From Glossina fuscipes (taxonomy: Eukaryota; Arthropoda; Insecta; Diptera; Glossinidae), in the NCBI RefSeq assembly GCF_014805625.2, contig NW_023998556.1:71030-135029 (forward strand): a stretch of 64,000 bases of DNA, written 5' to 3'. The notes under the pieces were generated by a model. That model was not told the DNA's origin, made no database searches, and was given only the letters and a program-made list of their open reading frames with translations. The first letter of the stretch is position 1, and each line of letters begins with the position of its first letter. Of the stretch, positions 48,118 to 57,637 are shown one piece after another. A program made the translations under genes and the position numbers.

Positions 48118-49558
48118 ATGGCCCCGGGGCCGCCAGACAAAAACTCGAACAGATTTTATCTATTAAGTGATACATCCCCCCAAAGAAAAAAAAGTAAAAA
48201 TTCAGATTTTCCGGTGTTGCCGATCAGCGATATAACCACTATTGATAAAAAATATATTGTTATTTCCTCAACCGATGCTCGAATAACAATTTCCCAAATT
48301 AGCCCTTTTTCTATAAAAAAAGCTCTAGATAGCATTACAACATACATCGACTCCATCTCGATTCTACGTGTTGGGAATCGACCCGCGCGTAACCGAAAAA
48401 CTCATAAAGGCCAAATCTTTAGCTAATCTATGTGCTATTTCAGCTAAACTACATGAGAAACTTAACTCGGTTCGAGGCGTAATTTATGCCCCTTGCTTAA
48501 AGCATGTGCCGGAAGATGAAATTGTTCGCGAATTGGGCATTCAAGGAGTGACTAAAGCATATAAATTAACCAAACTGAATGATGACGGAAAAACACGCTC
48601 TCCTACAGGAAGGATTATTTTAACTTTTGATCGCTATCGATTACCGCGAACAGTTGATGTGGCGTGGCATAAATGTAAAGTAGAACTATACATCCCAAAT
48701 CCTATGAGGTATAAAAATTGCCAACGCCTGGGTCATGCTTGTGCTAACTGTGGTCATCCTCCACATACTGAAAGCTGTACCCGTAGTTTCTGCATAAATT
48801 GCAATGATCAACACTCAGCGTTAGACAAACAATGCCCACGTTTTGTACAGATGCGTGAAATATTAAAAATCAAAACAGAAAATTACTGTAGCATGGGCGA
48901 AGCGCGACGCACATACCGGGAAAGAAACCCATCTGTAGCCCATGGAGTTGGCATAAGTAATACCTATGCTGCTGTTGCCTCGCAAATCGAGCCTAGTAAG
49001 ACTTTAACTGCAACTGCTTCCAATGGAAAACCTGTTCCACCATTAACGAAAAATTATATTGCGAAACCAGTTACATCACTTGCCAAAGATAATATTAGAA
49101 AAACCAAAGCAACTGCAAATATTGAAAAAATTAAAACAACAACACATATGCTAAAATCTAATATACCAAATTCTCCAGAATCTCCAGCTCTCAACTTTAC
49201 TCAACATATCACAAGTGGTAATGAATCCATTCTTTCATCCATCAATCAACCTTCGAAAACCAAAGCAACTGCAAATATTGACAATATTAAAACAACAACA
49301 CATTTGCTAAAATCTAATATACCAAATTCTCCAGAATCTCCAGCTCTCAACTTTACTCAACAAATTACAAGTGGTAATGAATCCATTCTTTCATCCATTA
49401 ATCAACCTTCAATTTCAAATTATTCACGTGCGCCAACCCGTTGCGCTTCAAATGTACCAAATCACCTAAATACAGATTATTCTGCTGGTAAGAATAAGTC
49501 ATTCACGAAAAATTCCTATAGCGACCTTCTCGACGGAGACGCTGACATGTCAACTTAA
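48118..49558 (+). pseudogene. I-clade LINE ORF1 (gag-like), one frameshift
   Basis: ORF1 binds the element RNA. It begins at ATG 48118 (MAPGPPDKNSNRFYLLSD), runs to about 48375 and must shift by one base near 48370-48390 to continue as EKLIKAKSLANLCAISAK. The middle reads VELYIPNPMRYKNCQRLGH, then CANCGHPPHTESC and CINCNDQHSALDKQC, zinc knuckles usual for I/jockey ORF1; the first knuckle looks shortened. Residues encoded by 49101-49412 form an exact-length 52-aa tandem duplication. ORF2 begins 30 bp after its stop, as expected for a bicistronic LINE. Confidence 0.9.
49101..49412 (+). repeat. 156-bp in-frame tandem duplication in ORF1
   Basis: Two units (49101-49256, 49257-49412) encode KTKATANI-KIKTTTH-LKSNI and PNSPESPALNFTQ-ITSGNE with only a few differences. 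The length, a multiple of three, keeps the frame. Confidence 0.92.
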
Positions 49559-49587
49559 CCCTCCCATGTCAACTGCACTCTGCTTAC

Positions 49588-52500
49588 ATGTCATTACAAT
49601 TAAATAAAGTTTTTAAAAATCTACAATGGAACATTAAGGGACTAATTAATAATTTTGATGAACTCCGTACACTCATAAGTGATTTTAATCCAACCTTCTT
49701 ATCGCTTCAAGAAAACCATTGTAGAAGCTCTTTTAATCCTATTCCACCCAAATCATATACTGGATACTTCACGAATGCTGATCAAAATTCATATTCCAAA
49801 CAAGGAGTAGGTGTTTTTATAAAATCAAGTATACCTCACAAACGCATAAATTTAAGCTCAAATATACAACCCGTAGCGATACAAGTAATGTTAAATACAA
49901 AATTTACAGTGCTTTCGCTCTATATTCCACCTTCGCAATCGTTTTCTCAGCAAGAACTCTACAGTTTATTCTCCGTACTTTCCCCCCCATTAATTATAAG
50001 CGGCGATTTCAACAGCTGGAATACCATCTGGGGCTCAACAGTGAACAAGACTCGCGGTACTGTTCTAGAAAAGGCCTTTTTTCAAAGCAACCTTTGCGTT
50101 TTAAATGAAGGAAAACCAACGCACTTCTCAACTCATCATACTTTTTCACATATTGATTTAACATGTTGCTCTCCATCACTTCTTCCTTTGGTGTCCTGGT
50201 CTATTTCTGATGATCTACATAATAGTGATCACTTTCCAATCATAATCGATCTTAAACTTTCAACGTCCTCTGCTACTTCAGCAAAACAGGCCAAATTCCT
50301 CCTAGATAAAGCGGATTGGATCAATTACTCCAAACAGGTGGAGTCATTTTTGAACTCAAAGCCATTTAACGGGAACTGCAACCATGATGCTGCTATTATG
50401 TCTAAAGCGATTCGCACGGCTGCTCATCTTTCTATTCCTCAATCCAACACCTCTTTTAAACGAGCTAGGGTTCCTTGGTGGAACAACACGCTTTCGTTTT
50501 TGAGGAAAAATAAAATGGATCTATGGCAACGCTTTAAGAGATGTCCTGATCAGAATCACTTGTTATTATACAAAAAGGCCAATGCTCTATTCAGGAAGGA
50601 ATTACGGAAATCAAAGGCACTTAGTTTCGAACTTTTCTCGAGACGAATTCACAGAAATGCATCAATGAAAGTTGTCTGGAACAAAATCAACAGACTTAAT
50701 GGGACTTCAAACCTGAACGAAATTTCTGCCATCTGCACTCCCAATGGAACTTTAACTGACGCAGATGAGATTTCTAATTACTTTGGAAAAGTGTGGTGCG
50801 AATACTCCTCTGACAGCAACTTCTCCAGTGCTTTCATTGAAAATAAAAGGACTCCAATATCTCTTTCAAATAATATCGATAGATATGCCATGTTCCTGGA
50901 AAATTGCGTATCTACCTCAGAACTTGGAAGTTGTCTCTCCAATTTGAAGGGGAAGACACCTGGTCTAGACCGCATCTCATACCAAATGATCAGTGCTATG
51001 TCTAAGTCTAGTAAAAAGAAATTATTGGACCTATATAATACGGTATTTATGACTGGCCATATACCCTACATGTGGAAACTGGCAACAGTTGTTCCAATTC
51101 CAAAGTCAAAAAATGTCTCCATCACATCTGATTATCGCCCAATTTCTCTTTTATCTTGCCTCTCTAAGGTTTTAGAGAAGATTATGGCATCTAGATTATC
51201 TTGGTTTCTTGAATCCAAGAACCTGATAACAAAGCAACAAGTTGCTTTCAAGCGGGGTAGAGGATGCATCGACGCTCTGTTACATATTGATTATTTCACA
51301 AGCAAAGCAATTTCCGAACGAAATCACGTAACAATTCTCTCAATTGATTTCGAAAAAGCATTTGACAGAGTTGGTCTTCATGTTATCTTAAGACTCTTGA
51401 AATCATGGAATGTTGGACCCAAATTCTTCAACTACATCAAATCATTCATGTCGCATCGGCGGTTCAAAGTTAGAATCAACAATCATCTTTCTGATTCCTT
51501 TCCGCTAAAGAATGGCATTCCGCAAGGATCTCCTCTCTCTGTCACGCTTTTCCAGCTTTCAACGAAATTAGCGAAATTCTTTGCCGTGTACCAAGAGTGG
51601 AACATTGTCTCTACGCGGACGATGTATACATTTTTACAAAAGAAAAAGACAACACGAAAGCAATCAACATCCTCGAATCTATTGCATGTGAGATCTCCAC
51701 ATGGGCAAACTCGTCAGGAGCTATAATCTCTACACAAAAATCAAAAAAAATGCACATTTGTCGAAAACAAATGTGCGATGCAGGAAACCTACTGATGCAT
51801 ATTAACGACTTACCAGTACTAAATGTGCAGACGCTCCATGTTCTCGGGCTCACGTTTTCAAACAATTATCGTTGGAAAGCACAATGTCTTCAGTTAAAAA
51901 ACTCCCTTTTAACAAGGGTAAATTTCATACAGTACGTTGCTTGGAGAAGCCATGCGCATATTAACACTATCGCTTATCTTACCAAAATGCTTGTGTTAAG
52001 CAAGATTGGCTATGCTTTGATAATTTATGGCAATAGCTGCAAATCTAATATCAAAATCCTTAAACCGGTCTATCACCAAGCCGTTAGAGCAAGTTGTTAT
52101 GCTTTTCGGACGACGCCCATAAATAATATAATAATTGAAACTGGTCTCCCAACTTTAGAAAATAGACTGTATGAGTTAAAAGCTAAAATAGTCCCTAAGC
52201 TTCTTAATTCAAACAAATCCATTCTCGGTGATGAGGTAAGAAAGATTATTATTGCGAAGAAAATTCCAAAGTCACCATCTGCAATTGACCGTTGTTTGTG
52301 CATCGCAAAGGAATTGAACATTCCCTTAAAAATTTCTCGCTCTTTTGGTGTTAAACCTCCCTGGATTTTGAAAGACTGCTCTTTTGACATCTCACTGTCT
52401 ATGCACAAGAAAAAAGATACTCCAAATTACGTCTTCAGGAATCTAATAGCTGAGAAAACCCAAGTATTGGACAATACTGGTTGGAATCTTTTGTACACAG

Positions 52501-53288
52501 ACGGCTCAAAATCTCCTGGTCTGCCTCCTGCTTGTGCGATGGTAGATGCTACAGGACGGGTTCTTCTCAACTACATATTTCACGAAAGCACTTCAACTTT
52601 CATAACCGAAGCCAGAGCTATCCTTCACGCTGCCAACCTTGCCCATAAAAACAAAGTCAAAACCGTCATTGTCACTGACAGTTTGTCTGTATTACAAGCT
52701 ACCCGGAACCCTTCGACTTCGAGATGGACCACCATCAACAAATAAAGGAATATAATTACTACACCCGACGGAAAAATTAAAATGTTATGGGTACCAAGTC
52801 ACATCGGTTTACTGGGAAATGAGCAGGCTGATCGAGCGGCAAAGTATGCTGCTTCTGCTCCTCTAATTATGGATGATGTCATGGAAAAGTTGGATCTTCA
52901 AAGATACATTGGAAGAAAAGTTAAAGAGAAAATTGCAGAGGGAAATTTACAATACCATCATCAACACTACTCTTGCATTAACCCTCAATTAACTCCACCT
53001 CTATATCCAACAAATGTTGAGAAAACCAAGATCCAAACATTTTCGAGAATTCGCCTTGGTCATACAATTGCAACTCACCAATGGATCCTGAAGAAGTATT
53101 CTCCCCCAATCTGCTGTTGTGGACAAACTCTTACTATAAAGCACATTCTCTGCGACTGCCTCAACTTTTCCTTGGCTAGAAGTATTGCATTTGGAACGAT
53201 TAACCCTTTGAACATTCTACAATCAGCTTCAGAACAGAATATCAATTCAATATTTTCCTTTATTAATACTACTAAGCTTATTATCTAA
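49588..53288 (+). pseudogene. I-clade LINE ORF2 (EN, RT, RNase H), lightly broken
   Basis: It would nick target DNA and copy the element RNA there. The endonuclease starts LQWNIKGLINNFDELRTLIS with Asn15 and Glu42 (LQENH), then SGDFNSWNTIWGS and HNSDHFPI. The reverse transcriptase has DYRPISLLSCLSKVLEKIM, SIDFEKAFDRVG and GIPQGSPLS; near 51545-51560 the frame shifts, and LYADDVYIF follows in the next frame. RNase H shows YTDGSKSPG, TEARAILHAANLAH, VTDSLSVLQATRN and LGNEQADRAAKYA. A TAA at 52743-52745 is the only stop inside RNase H. A C-terminal CCCGQTLTIKHILCDC knuckle closes the frame at 53288. Two lesions inactivate an otherwise complete protein of about 1230 codons. Confidence 0.93.
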
Positions 53289-53388
53289 TATCCATTTATT
53301 TAAATTAGAGCCGATGTGTTGCTAGTGCTCAATGTCCTTTTTTAGTCTAAGAATTCAATTCATTAGTCTAAAATTAACATAATAATAA

Positions 53389-53400
53389 TATTTTTTTCTA
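53389..53400 (+). repeat. Right target-site duplication of the I-clade LINE
   Basis: TATTTTTTTCTA, the same 12 bases as 47773-47784, directly after the TAA tail. Confidence 0.75.
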
Positions 53401-53894
53401 TCAAATACATAATTTCTTTACATAATTTGTATACACTCATTCGTACATGCATTTTTATATTGCACACATGGAAATTTATCGAAAATAGCAGTAATGATGA
53501 TTTCCTCACATTTCTTTACTCGATGCAAGCAAACCTTTTTTTTTTTTCCCTGCCGACTTGTATTTCTTTAATAAAGTTCTAGTTAATAACTTCTTTTTCC
53601 ATTGTTTTTAGACATTATTTTGCAAAACTGTACGCTTTAAGCGCTATTTTACCTTCTTTACACGCGAACTTTAAAAAGATCTCTCACATTAGTTGCTGTT
53701 AGTCTTTTGTCCTTTTTTTTTTTTCTTTGCACTTGAAGGCTCAATTTTAAAAATAGTTTTATTTATCCGCTTGTAGACCAAGCTCGCGGACACGTCCGCA
53801 CCTCAGCAGAGGCCAAGTAATTCTCCTCTCTATCTTCGAAACGAAACACAGACAGACTTCTCATCCCTGCTCAATTCTTCTCTTCTTCTTTCTG

Positions 53895-54195
53895 TTGCTC
53901 TCTATAGCGGCTTGCCGCTACTCTCGCAAAAGCAAGCAAAATCCCGCAAGATCATGCGATTTTGCTTATTCTTGTAAAAGCAAAAGAAAAAGGGAGTACC
54001 GCAAAATCACACGATTTTGCCTGTTCTTGTAAAAGCAAAAAAAAGGAATACCGCAAAATCACATGATTTTGCCTATCTTAATGAAAGGGAAAAGAAGAAA
54101 AGAACAAAACAATTATATCCCGCAAGATCATGAGATTTATAAACGGTACCACAAAATCACACGATTTTGGCTAACGGCATGCCGTTATTGCGATA
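53895..54195 (+). repeat. Cluster of short hairpins
   Basis: At least five units resemble CGCAAAATCACACGATTTTG (stem CAAAATC/GATTTTG with a 4-base loop), near 53942, 54001, 54051, 54118 and 54150, framed by a TAGCGGCTTGCCGCTA palindrome and an AACGGCATGCCGTT palindrome. The corresponding part of the left copy (2088-2155) has a single CGCAAAATCACC half-unit, so the array expanded here. Confidence 0.8.
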
Positions 54196-54253
54196 CTTGC
54201 GGTTGACACAGACCGACAGACACTCTACCCAAGGTTTGTTCGCGGCCGGTACA

Positions 54254-55160
54254 CCATTTGATGTTGTTCATTGGAGTGAATCGGCGAAGACGAATAGATA
54301 GCTACCGTTAGCTGCCTTAAATTACAGAAACTATTTTTTAAAAATACAGCATTAAGTGTGAGACGTGCTCATAAAGTTGGCCCAATCCAACCCACTTTCA
54401 ACAGAGATCGTTCTTGAGATAAAACAAATCAATGTATCAAATCTCATCAAAATATCTGGAGAGTTCGACTTGTAAACCAAACGCAGTCAGACATATAGGA
54501 AGATTTAAATCATTTTCTTTATCGATTGGTATAATAAACTGCGGGATCTTCTGCAGTCTCGTTATGGATATTATGCATATCGATACTTTAATAGATCTTT
54601 GTAAGGCAAAAGTGTTGAAAGAAACTATGAAAAAAGGACATAAGGACATAACACAAGTTTGATGATTGAAATATGTTTTGAAAGTTGCTGTCAAGTTATA
54701 TATAAAATATAAGATTTCAAGTATCATATAAATCTTGTACCGTACTAAGCATTAGAAATTTTTTTTTTTTTTGCTTATATGTTCGTATTGCCGCAAAGGA
54801 TAAAATATATTTGCAGACATTTCTCATTTCATTTTTCTAACATTTATTATCCATGTCGTCTATGAATGTGCAAACAATATTTTGTTTTGGCGCAATCCTG
54901 GCTTTTTCTTTATTTGAGGACCTAAAGTGCAAAAATGCACCCTTTTATTTAAAATATTTCATTATTGCTTAGAAGCTTTTCTTTATTTGATGAGTTCTTA
55001 ATCATCTTTATTTTTTCCCCAAATCCACTTAAGGGTTTGGGGATAACTGGACTTGGTGATTTAGTTAGACCTGCCGACACGTTGTCGATACCCCAATGTG
55101 GCGCAGTGTGACTGGAAAATCTTTTGGATGATGAGGAAAAGGACGAGGCAATTGCTTGGA
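54254..55160. other. No recognisable gene
   Basis: ORFs at 54432-54662 (plus) and 54949-55344 (minus) have no recognised motif. A T-run lies near 54760. Confidence 0.45.
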
Positions 55161-55167
55161 AATAGAT

Positions 55168-55285
55168 TTCGCACAATATACGCTTATTCTCAAAGCGGCA
55201 CAATACATGCATAACAAATGAGAACGAATATACACTTATTTTATAAATCGGCACAATACATGCAAAACAAATGAGAACGAATATC
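55168..55285 (+). repeat. Tandem duplication of about 57 bp
   Basis: Two units share GGCACAATACATGCAWAACA and AATGAGAACGAATATA-like sequence. Confidence 0.75.
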
Positions 55286-55774
55286 GAACACGCTAAGAGC
55301 CCTTTCAATTCAGCGATTACCACGCGCATAAGAAAAACAATCATGTTAACAAAATATTGTTACATCCATATCATAGTCTTTATGGTCTAGGCGATAAAAT
55401 TTTTCTTCAGAAGAAAAAATTTCCTCCTTTTTACACGAATAAAACTGGGTGTAAATTATATTTGAAAAAGAAAGAATACTTTAGAAATAAAGACAAAGTT
55501 CGGATCGATATGCTGGTTCATGCAGGCCGATTAACTAGCTTTTTGACAAACATAGAAAATGTAGATGTCAAAATATGAAATCTTTTGCTTCATACGAATG
55601 TCATATACAAATTTCTGGTGCACAAAACTACTATAGACAATGAGAATCCTTGAAAGCATCAGTGTAAATTACAATAGCCAAATTGGATTTAATTCTCAGC
55701 TTTTAAAGTTTTTTTTTTTACTTTACAAAGTAAAGAACTTTTAAGTTAACAAAGAAATTTCTACATTCACTGAT

Positions 55775-55990
55775 TGAACAATATTATCCATTATCTAGAT
55801 CTATTAAAACCTCAAGCAGAGAGTTCTACAAATCCATCCATAACAAGAACTACTCTGTTTTGTCTGCATGCTCGTTAACTGATCTAAGAAAAATTCCCGA
55901 CTTGCTAGACTTTATGCAAATATTTATAACGATCATTCATTGTAACGATGACAGTGACATGATTGCCACTTGATAAGTTACAGCTAGCTC
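55775..55990 (+). pseudogene. jockey-type LINE endonuclease fragment
   Basis: HNKNYSVLSACSLTDLRKIP and DLLDFMQIFITI resemble the T-D-x-R-K-I-P-D-L-L-D-F block of jockey-group endonucleases. A stop follows at about 55972. No RT is attached. Confidence 0.5.
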
Positions 55991-56109
55991 ATCGAACGAT
56001 TCCTATCATTTAATGATTAAGGGTCACAAATTTATTTCGGTCCCATATATATGATGATATATTTCAACTACAAGTAGGATACATATTATACGAATGAATA
56101 ACTGATAGA

Positions 56110-56290
56110 ACTACCATACCCTGCGGATAGGGGCCGGCTGGTTTAGCGTAACCGTCACTCCGAACACTGGATGGAACACTCTCTTCAACGACGTTGAAAC
56201 GGTTAGCGACAATAAAAACAAATAGAATGTAGGTAGGGACGGACGAGTTGCTCTATTGGCCCAAGGTTGGCTCCTGCGTATTTTTTTTTT
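56110..56290 (+). mobile_element. Leader remnant of LTR family A
   Basis: TGCGGATAGGGGCCGGCTGG and TTTAGCGTAACCGTCACTCC match the hairpin unit in the leaders at 17665-17890 and 31680-31800; GGCCCAAGGTTGGCTCC downstream also recalls the leader at 31610-31630. No LTR is attached. Confidence 0.5.
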
Positions 56291-56669
56291 TTCGGATCGC
56301 GAAACACCACTGGTTTTTTCCCTCCCTTTTATAAAAATCGCTTATCGCTTACAGTGTAATCTAATTGTAAATCCCTAAGTAGTTAAATTCCTCGTAAACA
56401 ATAAATATACATGTTAACGAAATTGCGAAGGTCCAAGAATTTTTCGGATATTAAATTGTCGTTATTGAGGCGAATTGGAGTCGACGCGATAGATTGGTTT
56501 GCAATTATTTTCACGAAAGACCAAAAGCTCCTGCGTTTTTTGGAGTGGTAGAACTTCGGAACGAACGGCCACTCATGTAAAGCTTTTCGCGGCGAAATAC
56601 CTGGTTGCACACATTTCTAGCAGGGTTGCGCAGCAAGGTAGTATGGCTGTTTCGGCCAAAACGCCACGA

Positions 56670-56730
56670 AATTAATCCACCACGCGGTATCCACCATACT
56701 TATTTTAGAATTAACACGCTTTTAGGCAAC
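56670..56730 (+). repeat. Dispersed repeat, copy 1
   Basis: ATTAATCCACCACGCGGTAT and CTTATTTTAGAATTAACACG recur with changes at 61868-61922 and 61985-62055, on both sides of the Hsc70-4 gene. The element type is not known. Confidence 0.6.
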
Positions 56731-57150
56731 AACAAACTTCAAAAAATATTTTATTTCACAATTTTTGGTTGGAGAAACGGAGTTGGTTGCTGGATTGCTG
56801 CAGGCGCGTGGTCTAACCAAGTTGGCCCATTTCCAATATCTGCGTGCAGAAACCTTTAAGGATAGAAACAACAAGATTTCAAGTCGATATATTCATTGTC
56901 GTAATCATGAGTGATCATTCAGAATTTCAAGCTGGTCAACAGTATTTATACTTTATATCTCTGAAGCTTTCTTTTGGGTGTTGCAAACATATGACATTTT
57001 GACAAATTGACTACAATTCCATTGGCGGTTATAAAAAGTAATAGTAAGTTCCAAGAAAACCTTTTCGGAAATTTGCTCTCGCAGCAACACTTTTAGATAA
57101 ACAGGATATTTGTCTTGGATTATTCCCCTTGTAATGCAATTTTCACTCAA
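56731..57150. other. No recognisable gene
   Basis: Short ORFs without motifs; the minus-strand frame 56953-57150 has no family resemblance. Confidence 0.45.
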
Positions 57151-57157
57151 AGCTATT

Positions 57158-57320
57158 ATTATTATTATTAATTTAACCGGAGAATAGATCCTAAGACTAA
57201 AGTTTTAAAGCACTGGCATCTAAGGCTTTCGGCTTTATTAAAAACTCTACGCACTTGAGATTTGAATCCACGACAACTAAGTTTCTAGTCGAGACTCTTG
57301 CCTATTCGGCCCCCCAGGCG
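57158..57320 (-). mobile_element. tRNA-like SINE with an I-LINE 3' tail
   Basis: On the minus strand, TAGGCAAGAGTC (57304-57293) resembles an A box and GATTCAAATC (57268-57259) matches the B box of Pol III promoters, about 35 bp apart as in tRNAs. Between them GACTA...TAGTT can pair like an anticodon stem. The 3' part (AAGCCGAAAGCC, CCAGTGCT, CTTTAGTCTTAGGATC, TAAATTAA) lines up with the end of the I-clade LINE, and the tail is (TAA)n. Short elements with a tRNA head and a LINE tail are SINEs moved by the partner LINE. A plain tRNA gene is excluded by the poor acceptor and T stems. Confidence 0.6.
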
Positions 57321-57483
57321 GAAATACCGCTTTTTAACAAGGTTAAAATTGCAGCTTAAATTCTCATTTGTACCTAAAAGTCTACTGGGCAATTCAAACA
57401 CATGGCTACAGGAATTAACCGTATTTATTTAAACGCTGTGCTGTTACGTTTGGAATTATTTCAAATATTGAATGAGGAATATA

Positions 57484-57637
57484 TTTAATTTGATCCATAA
57501 TTGATAATATGTGGGAAAGGAGCAGTTTTAAAATTTAAATTAAAATAATCCAAACGAACATTTTTTCCAAAAGAAAATTATCAAGTATAAAGTTGCTGTT
57601 TCGATGTTATTGTTCGAAGGATACATTTTTCGATTGC
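57484..57637 (-). other. Probable Hsc70-4 3'UTR
   Basis: Noncoding sequence after the TAA. An ATTAAA on the minus strand (57489-57484) is a possible polyadenylation signal; no AATAAA is closer. Confidence 0.4.

Larger units (their letters stand above)
47785..53388 (+). mobile_element. Full-length I-clade LINE (about 5.6 kb)
   Basis: It is bounded by a 12-bp target duplication and ends in AACATAATAATAA, the TAA-type tail known from I factors. The order is 5'UTR (47785-48117), ORF1, ORF2 with endonuclease, reverse transcriptase and RNase H, and a short 3'UTR (53289-53388). Length and content agree with I factors. All catalytic residues examined are present, so it decayed recently. A truncated copy of its 3' end is at 61562-61700. 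Confidence 0.9.
46535..54253 (-). mobile_element. Second long gypsy-type LTR, split by the I-clade LINE
   Basis: Two parts, 46535-47784 and 53401-54253, flank the nested LINE and together make about 2.1 kb. On the minus strand it starts TGTACCGGCCGCGAACAAAC at 54253, matching the start of the 321-2218 block, with a shared TAGCGGC/GCCGCTA palindrome, an AACGGCATGCCGTT palindrome and a CCGTCTG-rich block near 46640-46700. No primer site or coding region is seen at its left end, so it may be a solo LTR. Confidence 0.45.

Noticed and set aside
55357..55578. 73-codon Lys-rich ORF
   Set aside because: No recognisable domain, and the composition matches the AT-rich surroundings.
57255..57310. tRNA gene on the minus strand
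   Set aside because: A and B boxes are present, but the acceptor stem and T stem do not pair; fits a SINE head better.
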